From assembly GCF_005222675.1 (NCBI RefSeq), contig NZ_STGE01000074.1, forward strand, positions 62,001-126,000: 64,000 nucleotides of DNA, in the 5' to 3' direction. A program made the translations under genes and the position numbers. Below are positions 42,162 through 50,387 of this stretch, in pieces. Every line of letters begins with the position of its first letter. Positions within the stretch are counted from its first letter, which is position 1. The notes beneath the pieces were generated by a model. That model saw only the letters and a program-made list of their open reading frames with translations. It did no database searches and was not told the DNA's origin. Source of the stretch: Mycolicibacterium sp. CR10. Its GTDB lineage: Bacteria > Actinomycetota > Actinomycetes > Mycobacteriales > Mycobacteriaceae.

Positions 42162-43454
42162 GTGAACAAGGACGACATGATTTTGATCAGCGTCGATGAT
42201 CACATAGTTGAGCCGCCTGACATGTTCAGGAATCATCTGCCGAAGAAGTACATCGATGAGGCGCCGCGGTTGGTGCATAACGCCGATGGGTCCGATACCT
42301 GGCAGTTCCGCGACATTGTGATTCCGAACGTCGCGCTGAACGCGGTGGCCGGTCGGCCCAAGGAGGAGTACGGCCTGGAGCCTCAGGGTTTGGATGAGAT
42401 CCGTAAGGGCTGCTACGACGTCGATGAGCGGGTCAAGGACATGAACGCCGGCGGCATCCTGGGTTCGATGTGTTTCCCGTCGTTTCCGGGGTTCGCGGGC
42501 CGGTTGTTCGCGACCGAGGATCCGGAGTTCTCGTTGGCGTTGGTGCAGGCCTACAACGATTGGCATGTCGAGGAGTGGTGCGGGGCGTATCCGGCACGGT
42601 TCATCCCGATGACGTTGCCGGTGATCTGGGATGCCCAGGCATGTGCGGACGAGGTGCGCCGCAACGCCAAGCGCGGGGTGCACTCGTTGACGTTCAGCGA
42701 GAACCCGGCCGCGATGGGGTATCCGAGTTTTCACGACGATTACTGGACGCCGCTCTGGGAGGCGTTGGTGGACACCGACACCGTGCTCAATGTGCACATC
42801 GGGTCCTCGGGGCGGTTGGCGATCACCGCCGCGGATGCGCCGATGGATGTGATGATCACGTTGCAGCCGATGAACATCGTGCAGGCTGCGGCGGATCTGT
42901 TGTGGTCCAAGCCGATCAAGAAGTACCCCGACCTCAAGATCGCGCTCTCCGAGGGCGGCACCGGCTGGATTCCGTATTTCCTGGATCGCGCGGACCGCAC
43001 CTACGAGATGCACTCGACGTGGACGGGTCAGGACTTCGGCGCCCAGAAGCCCAGCGAGGTGTTCCGCGACCACTTCCTGACGTGTTTCATCTCCGACCCG
43101 GTCGGGGTGCAACTACGCAACCAGATCGGTATCGACAACATCTGCTGGGAAGCCGACTACCCGCACAGTGACTCGATGTGGCCGAGCGCACCCGAGCAGC
43201 TCGACGAGGTGCTCAAGGCCAACAACGTGCCCGACGACGAGATCAACAAGATGACCTACGAGAACGCGATGCGCTGGTACCACTTCGACCCGTTCACCCA
43301 CATCCCCAAAGACCAGGCCACCATCGGCGCGCTACGCAAAGCCGCCGAAGGCCACGACGTCTCCATCCAGGCGCTGAGCAAGCACGATCACGGCGGAGCA
43401 AGCTTCGCCGACTTCGCGGCGAACGCCAAGGAACTGACCGGCAACAAGGACTGA
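42162..43454 (+). CDS. Amidohydrolase-2 family protein
   Basis: 430 residues from a GTG after GAAAGGA. The N-terminal VDDHIVEPPDMF, the central VNVHIGSSG-like segment and the C-terminal WEADYPHSDSMWP match metal-dependent amidohydrolase-2 proteins, as at 18828-20024. Codon choice changes along the gene: TTG leucine is common in the first two thirds and CTG/CTC/CTA later. It probably hydrolyses or decarboxylates a ring-derived acid before the beta-oxidation genes that follow. Confidence 0.83.
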   Translation: MNKDDMILISVDDHIVEPPDMFRNHLPKKYIDEAPRLVHNADGSDTWQFRDIVIPNVALNAVAGRPKEEYGLEPQGLDEIRKGCYDVDERVKDMNAGGILGSMCFPSFPGFAGRLFATEDPEFSLALVQAYNDWHVEEWCGAYPARFIPMTLPVIWDAQACADEVRRNAKRGVHSLTFSENPAAMGYPSFHDDYWTPLWEALVDTDTVLNVHIGSSGRLAITAADAPMDVMITLQPMNIVQAAADLLWSKPIKKYPDLKIALSEGGTGWIPYFLDRADRTYEMHSTWTGQDFGAQKPSEVFRDHFLTCFISDPVGVQLRNQIGIDNICWEADYPHSDSMWPSAPEQLDEVLKANNVPDDEINKMTYENAMRWYHFDPFTHIPKDQATIGALRKAAEGHDVSIQALSKHDHGGASFADFAANAKELTGNKD

Positions 43455-43460
43455 CCGAGT

Positions 43461-43515
43461 AGCGATTTCGGCGTGCTTGGTGGCGTTCAGCGCGACCAGA
43501 CACGCCGAATTCGCT
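43461..43515. repeat. Hairpin repeat (family 2) between amidohydrolase and acyl-CoA dehydrogenase genes
   Basis: AGCGATTTCGGCGTG (43461-43475) pairs with CACGCCGAATTCGCT (43501-43515) with one mismatch, and inner TTGGT/ACCAG bases extend the stem. It fills most of the 80-bp gap. The element at 49142-49195 shares the outer arm and the TTGGT...CAGCG centre, so both are copies of one dispersed element. Confidence 0.65.
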
Positions 43516-43534
43516 TGCACCGAAGGAGTGAGCC

Positions 43535-44725
43535 GTGCCTGGCGGGATGAGTTTCGAACTGACCGAGGATCAGGAGCTGATCCGGAAGTCGGTCGCCGAA
43601 CTGGCGTCGAAGTTCGACGACCACTACTGGATGGAGAAGGACCAGGCGCACGAGTTCCCCCAGGAGTTCTACGACGCCATCGCCAAGGGCGGCTGGCTCG
43701 GCATGACGATCCCGGAGGAGTACGGCGGGCACGGGTTGGGCATCACCGAGGCCACCCTGCTGCTCGAGGAGGTGTCGCGGTCCGGCGCGGCGATGAACGG
43801 AGCCAGCGCCATCCACCTGTCGATCTTCGGCATGCAGCCGGTGGTCAAGCACGGCTCCGATGAGCTCAAGGCGGCGACGCTTCCCCGGATCGTCGACGGT
43901 GATCTACACGTCTGTTTCGGCGTCACCGAACCCGGTGCGGGACTGGACACCTCACGGATCACCACGTTCGCCAAACGCGAAGGTGACAGGTACCGGGTCA
44001 ATGGTCGCAAGGTGTGGATCTCGAAAGCGCTGGAATCCGAGAAGATCCTGCTGCTCACCCGGACCGAGTCGCCGGCCGACTTGGAGAAGCGCGGCGCCAA
44101 GAAGACCGACGGCATGACGTTGTTCATGACCGACCTTGACCGTGACCACGTCGACATCCGCCCGATCAACAAAATGGGGCGTAACGCCGTCAGCTCCAAC
44201 GAACTGTTCATCGACGACCTCATGGTGCCGGTGGGGGATCGGGTCGGTGAAGAGGGCCAGGGATTCAAATACATCCTCGACGGCCTGAACCCTGAACGGA
44301 TGCTCATCGCGGCCGAGGCGCTGGGCATCGGGCGCGTCGCACTCGAGAAGGCCGTCAAGTACGGAAACGAGCGGGTGGTCTTCAACCGGCCGATCGGCAT
44401 GAACCAGGGCCTGCAGTTCCCGCTGGCCGACTCGTTGGCGCGGCTGGATGCCGCCGAGTTGGTACTGCGCAAGGCGACATGGCTCTACGACAACGGGAAA
44501 CCCTGTGGCCGCGAAGCGAATACGGCCAAGTACCTGTGCGCCGACGCGGGTTTCGACGCCGCTGACCGGGCGCTGCAGCTCCACGGTGGCATGGGCTACT
44601 CCGAGGAGTATCACGTGTCGCGCTACTTCCGTGAAGCGCGGCTGATGAAGATCGCCCCGGTCAGCCAGGAGATGATCCTGAACTTCCTCGGCGAGCACGT
44701 CCTCGGTATGCCCAGGAGTTACTGA
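43535..44725 (+). CDS. Acyl-CoA dehydrogenase
   Basis: A 396-residue protein starting at a GTG 7 bp after GAAGGAG; an ATG at 43547 is possible. FGVTEPGAGLDTSRITTFA, RKVWISKALESEKILLL and the C-terminal QLHGGMGYSEEYHVSRYFREARLMKIAPVSQEM are diagnostic. Its GGMGYS active-site region suggests a short- or branched-chain acid. It is the first flavoenzyme of the 42-49 kb operon. Confidence 0.92.
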   Translation: MPGGMSFELTEDQELIRKSVAELASKFDDHYWMEKDQAHEFPQEFYDAIAKGGWLGMTIPEEYGGHGLGITEATLLLEEVSRSGAAMNGASAIHLSIFGMQPVVKHGSDELKAATLPRIVDGDLHVCFGVTEPGAGLDTSRITTFAKREGDRYRVNGRKVWISKALESEKILLLTRTESPADLEKRGAKKTDGMTLFMTDLDRDHVDIRPINKMGRNAVSSNELFIDDLMVPVGDRVGEEGQGFKYILDGLNPERMLIAAEALGIGRVALEKAVKYGNERVVFNRPIGMNQGLQFPLADSLARLDAAELVLRKATWLYDNGKPCGREANTAKYLCADAGFDAADRALQLHGGMGYSEEYHVSRYFREARLMKIAPVSQEMILNFLGEHVLGMPRSY

Positions 44726-44784
44726 TGGGGTACGTCGACCTGACGGGTCGGGTGCTGCCGGTCGACGGCGCCATGGTGATGTAG
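44725..44784 (+). pseudogene. Remnant of an SDR C-terminus (19 codons)
   Basis: Directly after the acyl-CoA dehydrogenase stop, an ATG-started frame reads MGYVDLTGRVLPVDGAMVM then stop. This is the conserved C-terminal tail of classical SDRs (YVTGxxLPVDGGxxM), compare the ends of the SDRs at 15808-16626 and 31980-32816. The rest of the gene is missing, so it is most likely a deletion scar. No ribosome-binding site is seen, and it is probably not translated usefully. Confidence 0.6.
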
Positions 44785-44788
44785 ACAG

Positions 44789-46027
44789 GTGACCGAACCG
44801 CACCCCGCACCCCTGGCCGGGGTCACCATCGTTACGATGGAGCAGGCCGTCGCCGCGCCGATGTGTACCCGGGTGCTGGCCGACTTCGGCGCCCGCGTCA
44901 TCAAGGTGGAGAACCCCAACGGCGGTGACTTTGCGCGCGCCTACGACGATGTCGTCAACGGACCGGGCGGCCTGGCAGCGCATTTCGTATGGTGCAACCG
45001 TGGCAAGGAGTCGGTCACCCTCAACACGAAATCGCCTGCAGGGGTGGACCTGCTACACCGGTTGCTCGATCACGCGGACGCGTTCGTGTCGAACCTCGCG
45101 CCCGGCGCGACGGCGCGTCTGGGTGTCTCGTCCGCCGATCTCGCCGTGCGGCACCCCGGGGTGATTCCGGTCGAGATCGACGGCTACGGGCCCGGCGGGC
45201 CGATCTCTCACAAGCGGGCCTACGACCTTCTGGTGCAGGCGGAGTCGGGCTCGTGTGCGATCACCGGGTATCCCGGGATGCCCGCCAAACCCGGGCCGGC
45301 GATGGCCGACTTCAGCACCGGCCTCTACGCTGCCATCTCCATCCTGGCGCTGCTGTTCGGGCGTGGCAACCGGCCCGCGGGTGCCGGGTCTTTCCGGGCA
45401 CCGGCCGTCGAGCTGAGCCTGTTCGACGTGATGACCGACGTGATGGGATACGCCCTCACCTATACGCAGCACTCCGGTATCGACCAGCAGCCGCTCGGAG
45501 TCGGCTCACCCGCCGTGGCGCCGTACGGCGCGTTCCCCACCCGCGACGGCCAGACCGTCGTCCTTGGCACCACCAACGACCGCGAATGGCAGCGGGTCGC
45601 GCTGGAGATCATCGACCGCCCCGACCTCGCCGACGACCCCCGGTTCGCCACCAACTCCTCTCGCTGCGCACACCGCGAGATTCTCGATGAGGCGATCGGA
45701 TCGTGGTGTGCGCGTCACGATCTCGCCGATATCCAGACGATCGCCGATGCCGCCGGGATCGGCAACTCCCGCTACAACGTTCCCAGCGAGGTGGTGGCGC
45801 ATCCGCAACTGGCGGCACGCGACAGGTGGCGCACCGTCGCCACGCCCCACGGAGACATCCAGGCGCTGCGGCCGCCGCCGGTGATCAGCGGATTCGAACA
45901 ACCCATGGGGGCGGTGCCCGGACTGGGGCAGCACACCGACGCCGTACTGGGCGAATTAGGCTTTACGCCAGAGGAATTGGCACGGCTTCGTGCCGACGGT
46001 GCGATCGGACCGGCCTACGGTGGCTGA
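44789..46027 (+). CDS. CaiB/BaiF CoA transferase, single domain
   Basis: A 412-residue class III CoA transferase. The start GTG is 4 bp after the SDR remnant. ITMEQAVAAPMCTRVLADFGARVIKVENPNGGD is the N-terminal signature. At the position of the catalytic Asp the sequence is VELSLFDVM, with Glu. It moves CoA to an acid so that the adjacent dehydrogenase, hydratase and thiolase can act. Compare the double-domain enzyme at 23394-25814. Confidence 0.9.
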   Translation: MTEPHPAPLAGVTIVTMEQAVAAPMCTRVLADFGARVIKVENPNGGDFARAYDDVVNGPGGLAAHFVWCNRGKESVTLNTKSPAGVDLLHRLLDHADAFVSNLAPGATARLGVSSADLAVRHPGVIPVEIDGYGPGGPISHKRAYDLLVQAESGSCAITGYPGMPAKPGPAMADFSTGLYAAISILALLFGRGNRPAGAGSFRAPAVELSLFDVMTDVMGYALTYTQHSGIDQQPLGVGSPAVAPYGAFPTRDGQTVVLGTTNDREWQRVALEIIDRPDLADDPRFATNSSRCAHREILDEAIGSWCARHDLADIQTIADAAGIGNSRYNVPSEVVAHPQLAARDRWRTVATPHGDIQALRPPPVISGFEQPMGAVPGLGQHTDAVLGELGFTPEELARLRADGAIGPAYGG

Positions 46028-46826
46028 CGACCAGGTGCTGCTCTCGTCGGACCGCGACGGGGTGCGCACGTTGACCCTCAACCGGCCCGAACGCAAGAAC
46101 GCGCTGGATGCCCGGCTGTGGGTGGAACTGGCCGACGCACTGCGCGCGCTCAAACGTGACCGCGACGTCCGCACGCTTGTGCTCACCGGAGCGGGTGGCG
46201 CGTTCTGTTCGGGTGCCGACATCGGCACCGGCGAGGACGTCCACCCGCGCTACAAGCTGGACCGGCTTACCGACGTCGCACTTGCGCTGCACGAACTCGC
46301 GGTGCCGACGATCGCCAAGGTCACCGGAATCGCGGTCGGGGCGGGCTGGAACCTGGCGCTCGGATGCGATCTCGTGGTCGCCACCCCCGAATCGCGGTTC
46401 TGTCAGATCTTCGCCAAGCGCGGACTGTCGGTGGATCTCGGCGGTTCCTGGCTGCTGCCCAAGCTGGTCGGCCTGCAGCAGGCCAAGCGACTGGTGCTGC
46501 TTGCCGACATGATCGGTGCCGACGAGGCGCACGCCCTGGGCCTGGTGACGTGGGTGACGGCGGCGAACGAGATCGACGGATTCGTCGACGAGTTGGCCGA
46601 CCGACTGGCTGCAGGTCCGCCGTTCGCGCTGGCGCAGAGCAAGGCGCTGCTCAACGACGGTGCCACCACCACGCTGCGAGAGGCGCTGGCCAACGAAGCC
46701 CGGGCCCAGCCCGGTAACTTCGCGACTGCAGACTCGGCGGACGCCTACGCGGCTTTCGCCGCCAAGAAGGATCCGGAATTCACTGGTCGATGGGCGGTTC
46801 CGCCGCCCGGATCGGAGCAGAGGTAA
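46020..46826 (+). CDS. Enoyl-CoA hydratase/isomerase
   Basis: 268 residues from a GTG inside the end of the CoA transferase (8-bp overlap). Crotonase motifs are TLNRPERKNALDARLW, FCSGADIG and GIAVGAGWNLALGCDLVVATPESRF. The FAKRGLSVDLGGSWLLPKLVG segment places Asp where hydratases often have the second Glu, which is typical of isomerase-like members. It fits beta-oxidation of the CoA ester made by the preceding genes. Confidence 0.9.
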   Translation: MADDQVLLSSDRDGVRTLTLNRPERKNALDARLWVELADALRALKRDRDVRTLVLTGAGGAFCSGADIGTGEDVHPRYKLDRLTDVALALHELAVPTIAKVTGIAVGAGWNLALGCDLVVATPESRFCQIFAKRGLSVDLGGSWLLPKLVGLQQAKRLVLLADMIGADEAHALGLVTWVTAANEIDGFVDELADRLAAGPPFALAQSKALLNDGATTTLREALANEARAQPGNFATADSADAYAAFAAKKDPEFTGRWAVPPPGSEQR

Positions 46827-47971
46827 TGCGGGAGACCGTCATCGTCGGAGCGGTGCGCACGCCCGTCGGCAAGCGCAACGGTGGCCTGTCCGACCAGCAT
46901 GCGGCCGACCTGTCGGCGCTGGTGCTCAACGAACTCGCCGAACGCACCGGCGTCGACCCCGACATCGTCGATGACGTGGTGTGGGGTTGCGTGTCCCAGG
47001 TGGGCGACCAGTCCAGCAACATCGGCCGCTACTCCGTGTTGGCGGCGGGCTGGCCCGAACACATCCCGGGTACCACCGTGAACCGGGCCTGTGGGTCGAG
47101 CCAGCAGGCGCTCGACTTCGCCGTGCAGGCCGTGATGTCGGGGCAGCAGGATGTGGTGGTCGCCGGGGGAGTCGAGGTGATGAGCCGGGTTCCGCTGGGC
47201 TCCGCACGCGCCACCGGAATGCCCTACGGGCCGAAAGTCCTTGCCCGGTATGACGGTTTCTCGTTCAATCAAGGGATCTCGGCGGAGATGATCGCGCAGC
47301 AGTGGAACCTGTCGCGCGGTCGGCTCGACGAGTACTCCGCCCAGTCCCACGAGCGCGCCGCCGCCGCGCAGGACGCGGGAGCGTTCAAGGACCAGATTGT
47401 CCCGGTCTTCACCGACGGTGGCATCGTCACCGAGGACGAGGGCATCCGCAGGGGCACGACGCCGGAGAAGCTGGCAGCACTCAAGCCGGCGTTCACCGAG
47501 GACGGCGTGATCCACGCCGGGAACTCGTCGCAGATCTCCGACGGCGCCTCGGCGATGCTCGTGATGACCGCCGAGCAGGCGGTGACCCTGGGCGTCACTC
47601 CGCTGGTGCGCTACCGCGCCGGCGCGGTCACCGGCGCCGACCCCAGGCTGATGCTGACCGGCCCGATCCCGGCGACCGAAAAGGTGCTGCACAAGGCGGG
47701 CGTGAGCCTGTCCGAGGTCGGTGTGTTCGAGGTCAACGAGGCGTTCGCGCCGGTTCCGCTGGCGTGGCTGGCCGATACGGGTGCCGACGAGAGCACGCTC
47801 AACCCGCTCGGCGGCGCCATCGCACTGGGCCATCCGCTCGGAGCGTCGGGTGGGGTGCTGATGACGCGGATGATTCATCACATGCGGGACAACGGAATTC
47901 GCTTCGGGCTACAGACCATGTGCGAGGGCGGCGGTACCGCCAACGCCACGCTGGTCGAGCTCATCGCTTAA
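46826..47971 (+). CDS. Thiolase (acetyl-CoA acyltransferase, FadA-like)
   Basis: A 381-residue thiolase with the complete catalytic set: Cys89 in NRACGSS, His336 in GHPLGASG, and Cys366 in CEGGGTANA. The start overlaps the previous stop by one base (TAATG). It cleaves a 3-ketoacyl-CoA with CoA. Together with the two acyl-CoA dehydrogenases, hydratase and CoA transferase it makes a nearly full beta-oxidation cycle; no dedicated 3-hydroxyacyl-CoA dehydrogenase is present, and the SDR remnant at 44725 may be its relic. Confidence 0.93.
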   Translation: MRETVIVGAVRTPVGKRNGGLSDQHAADLSALVLNELAERTGVDPDIVDDVVWGCVSQVGDQSSNIGRYSVLAAGWPEHIPGTTVNRACGSSQQALDFAVQAVMSGQQDVVVAGGVEVMSRVPLGSARATGMPYGPKVLARYDGFSFNQGISAEMIAQQWNLSRGRLDEYSAQSHERAAAAQDAGAFKDQIVPVFTDGGIVTEDEGIRRGTTPEKLAALKPAFTEDGVIHAGNSSQISDGASAMLVMTAEQAVTLGVTPLVRYRAGAVTGADPRLMLTGPIPATEKVLHKAGVSLSEVGVFEVNEAFAPVPLAWLADTGADESTLNPLGGAIALGHPLGASGGVLMTRMIHHMRDNGIRFGLQTMCEGGGTANATLVELIA

Positions 47972-47984
47972 CGAGGAGAGTCAC

Positions 47985-49142
47985 ATGCGCCGCGATCTGT
48001 TCACCGAGGACCACGAGGCTTTCCGCGAACTCGCCCGCGACTTCGTCGAGAAGGAGGTCGTCCCCCACTACCCGGAGTGGGAGAAGGGCGGCCGGATGCC
48101 GCGTGATGTCTTCGAGCAGATGGGCTCGCTCGGCATGCTCGGGATGGCGATCCCCGAGGAGTACGGGGGCGGCGGTGAGCCCGACTACCGCTACAACGTC
48201 GTGCTTCAGGAGGAGGCGGCGCGTGCGCTGGTCACGCTGTCCACGGTGCGCACCCAACTCGAGGTGATCCTGCCGTACTTCCTGCACTACGCGAACGCCG
48301 AGCAGCGGCAGCGCTGGTTCCCGGGCCTCGCGGCGGGCACGCTGTTGACCGCGGTCGCGATGACCGAGCCCGGCACCGGGTCCGACCTTGCCGGGATGCG
48401 CACCACCGCGGTCCGGGACGGATCAGGAGACGGGGACTGGATCGTCAACGGCGCCAAGACATTCATCACCGGCGGCATGCAGGCCGACCTCGTGATCGTC
48501 GTCGCGCGCACCTCGACTGACCCGGACAACAGGCGCAAGGGTCTGACCCTGCTCGTCGTCGAGGACGGCATGGACGGTTTCACCCGCGGGCGTGAGCTCG
48601 AGAAGATGGGTTGCAAGGTGCAGGACACCGCCGAGCTGTCGTTCGTCGACGTCCGCGTGCCGGCGGCCAACGTGCTCGGTGAGGTGGACGAGGCGTTCGG
48701 CTATCTGGGACACAACCTCTCGCAGGAGCGGCTCACGGTGGCGGTCGGCTCGGTGGCGCAGGCACGTTCGGCCATCGGCGCGGCGATCGAGTACACCCAG
48801 AACCGGAAGGCGTTCGGCACCCCGGTGGCCTCGTTCCAGAACACCAAGTTCGAACTGGCGGCGTGCTCGACGGACGTGGAAGCCGCGCAGGCGATGCTGG
48901 ACCGCGCGATCACCCTGCATGTCGAGGGTGAGCTCTCCGGTGCCGACGCCGCGAGGGTAAAGCTGTTCTGCACCGAGATGCAGCAGCGCGTGATCGACCG
49001 CTGTCTGCAGTTGTTCGGCGGTTACGGCTACATGATGGAGTATCCGATCGCCCGGCTGTACACCGATGCGCGGGTGGCCCGCATCTACGCCGGAACCAGC
49101 GAGGTCATGAAGGTGATGATCGCCAAGTCGCTCGGGCTGTAG
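47985..49142 (+). CDS. Acyl-CoA dehydrogenase
   Basis: A 385-residue FadE-type enzyme. AMTEPGTGSDLAGMRTTAV and the C-terminal QLFGGYGYMMEYPIARLYTDARVARIYAGTSEVMKVMIAKSLGL place it with long-chain/isovaleryl-like dehydrogenases. The catalytic base is probably the Glu in MMEYP or TSE. ATG after CGAGGAGAG. It is the last structural gene of the operon, followed by a hairpin element and a TetR gene. Confidence 0.93.
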   Translation: MRRDLFTEDHEAFRELARDFVEKEVVPHYPEWEKGGRMPRDVFEQMGSLGMLGMAIPEEYGGGGEPDYRYNVVLQEEAARALVTLSTVRTQLEVILPYFLHYANAEQRQRWFPGLAAGTLLTAVAMTEPGTGSDLAGMRTTAVRDGSGDGDWIVNGAKTFITGGMQADLVIVVARTSTDPDNRRKGLTLLVVEDGMDGFTRGRELEKMGCKVQDTAELSFVDVRVPAANVLGEVDEAFGYLGHNLSQERLTVAVGSVAQARSAIGAAIEYTQNRKAFGTPVASFQNTKFELAACSTDVEAAQAMLDRAITLHVEGELSGADAARVKLFCTEMQQRVIDRCLQLFGGYGYMMEYPIARLYTDARVARIYAGTSEVMKVMIAKSLGL

Positions 49143-49195
49143 CGGATTGGGCGCAGTTGGTCACGCTCAGCGTGACAGCGGGCACCGAAATCGCG
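49142..49195. repeat. Hairpin repeat (family 2) after the beta-oxidation operon
   Basis: The unit begins in the stop codon of the acyl-CoA dehydrogenase. A perfect inner palindrome GTCACGCTCAGCGTGAC is at 49160-49176, and the outer arms GCGGATTGGGCGC and GGCACCGAAATCGC pair imperfectly. It shares its outline with 43461-43515 and may act as a terminator between the operon and the regulator. Confidence 0.6.
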
Positions 49196-49228
49196 GTGAA
49201 AGTGGGGCTTGTCACACGTCGCAAACCT

Positions 49229-49250
49229 ACCTACTGTGTGTTCACTAGGT
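49229..49250. promoter_or_regulatory. Operator-like inverted repeat before the TetR gene at 49270
   Basis: ACCTACTG-TGTGTT-CACTAGGT has 8-bp arms with one mismatch, ending 19 bp before the GTG start. The size and position suit a TetR dimer site, so autoregulation and coupling to the upstream beta-oxidation operon are likely. Confidence 0.6.
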
Positions 49251-49269
49251 TGGTTGAGCGAGGAGTCCA

Positions 49270-49887
49270 GTGGCAGCCCCCGAACCCGCGTCGCGCCCTT
49301 ATGCGACCCTCTTCGCCAAAGGCGAGGACCGCCGACAGCGCATCCTCGCTGTGGCGGAGCGGCTGCTGGCACGCAACGGCTGGCGCTCCACATCGCTTGC
49401 GCAGATCGCCAAGGAAGCGGGCGTGTCAGCCGCCGGCCTGCTGCACCACTTCGAGTCCAAGGAACACCTGCTCAACGCGGTGCTGGACGCCCGCGACGCC
49501 GACGACGACGCGCACGCGGACCGGTTCGGCGATCTGATCGCCGAGCTCATCCGGGTCCCGGAGCGCTTCGAGCGCGCTCCGGAACTCGTCGGCACCTACA
49601 CCGTGCTGTTGGCGGAGAACATCGCCCCCGATGCCCCGCTGCACGACCGCCTGCACAACCGCTACCGCGACGCCGTGGACATCATCACGTCGATCATCGA
49701 GCGCGGGCAGAACAGCGGGAACTACCGGACCGACTTGAACGCGGCCAACAAGGCCGTAGAGATTCTCGCCTTCATCAACGGAATGGAGATTCTGTGGCTA
49801 CTCGATCCTTCAATCTCGCTAACCGAGGTGTTCAAGGAGTACGCGGACTCGCTGGCTCGGGATCTGGCCCCGTCCAGGCTGACATGA
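49270..49887 (+). CDS. TetR family transcriptional regulator
   Basis: A 205-residue protein with a GTG start after GAGGAG. The helix-turn-helix (RQRILAVAERLLARNGWRSTSLAQIAKEAGVSAAGLLHHFESKEHLL) covers about residues 17-63. The C-terminal LNAANKAVEILAFINGMEILWLLDP is typical of regulators such as BetI/YcdC-type. An operator-like palindrome lies just upstream. The stop overlaps the next gene. Confidence 0.9.
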   Translation: MAAPEPASRPYATLFAKGEDRRQRILAVAERLLARNGWRSTSLAQIAKEAGVSAAGLLHHFESKEHLLNAVLDARDADDDAHADRFGDLIAELIRVPERFERAPELVGTYTVLLAENIAPDAPLHDRLHNRYRDAVDIITSIIERGQNSGNYRTDLNAANKAVEILAFINGMEILWLLDPSISLTEVFKEYADSLARDLAPSRLT

Positions 49888-50387
49888 GGTACCGGCTCGA
49901 TGTCGTCTCGCCGACCGTCCTCGACGCGGTGCGGTTCGCCGGCGGCTGGATCTACGACCGGGTGATGGCGGGCTGGGATGTCACCGTGTTGGTGAACAGC
50001 GGCGAGGATGTGCGCGCCCTCGAGGTGCTCGGCGCCGAGGCCCTCGATCTGGAGTCGGTGCTGGAATCCTGGGAGCAGCGGCCGCATCCTCAGACCGTCG
50101 CAGTGGCCGCCGATCTCTTCGATCTCGACGACCGGGTGCGCCAAGGCGTGCTGGGTGCGCTGGAGCAGGGTGCGACCGAAGTGACCCTGTGGGGCGAACT
50201 CCTGCCGACCGAACTGAACAGCAGCGTGGATTCCGTCGAGCACCGCCTCAGCGCCGCCGCCCGTGCGTTCAAGGCGCAGGCGCTGGCGGTGGCCAACGGT
50301 GTGGCCAGGGAACCGGTCGGCGAGACCGAGACGTTCTGTTGCGGAACCATGGCTTCCGTCGCGGCCGACCTGGTTCCGGCCAGCTAG
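49884..50387 (+). CDS. Conserved protein of unknown function
   Basis: A 167-residue protein coupled to the TetR gene by ATGA. The sequence begins YRLDVVSPTVLDAVRFAGGWIYDRVMAGWDVTVLV, alternates strands and helices, and ends with a CCGTMAS segment. No membrane segment or known motif was seen. The N-terminal half looks like a small Rossmann-like unit. It may be an accessory ligand-binding protein of the regulator. Its stop shares CTAG with the convergent gene. Confidence 0.75.
   Translation: MRYRLDVVSPTVLDAVRFAGGWIYDRVMAGWDVTVLVNSGEDVRALEVLGAEALDLESVLESWEQRPHPQTVAVAADLFDLDDRVRQGVLGALEQGATEVTLWGELLPTELNSSVDSVEHRLSAAARAFKAQALAVANGVAREPVGETETFCCGTMASVAADLVPAS

Noticed and set aside
49760..49775. 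GAGATTCTC-type strings in the TetR gene (also at about 45680)
   Set aside because: These occur in coding sequence, have no 5-bp-spaced GAGAA partner, and are explained by codon choice.
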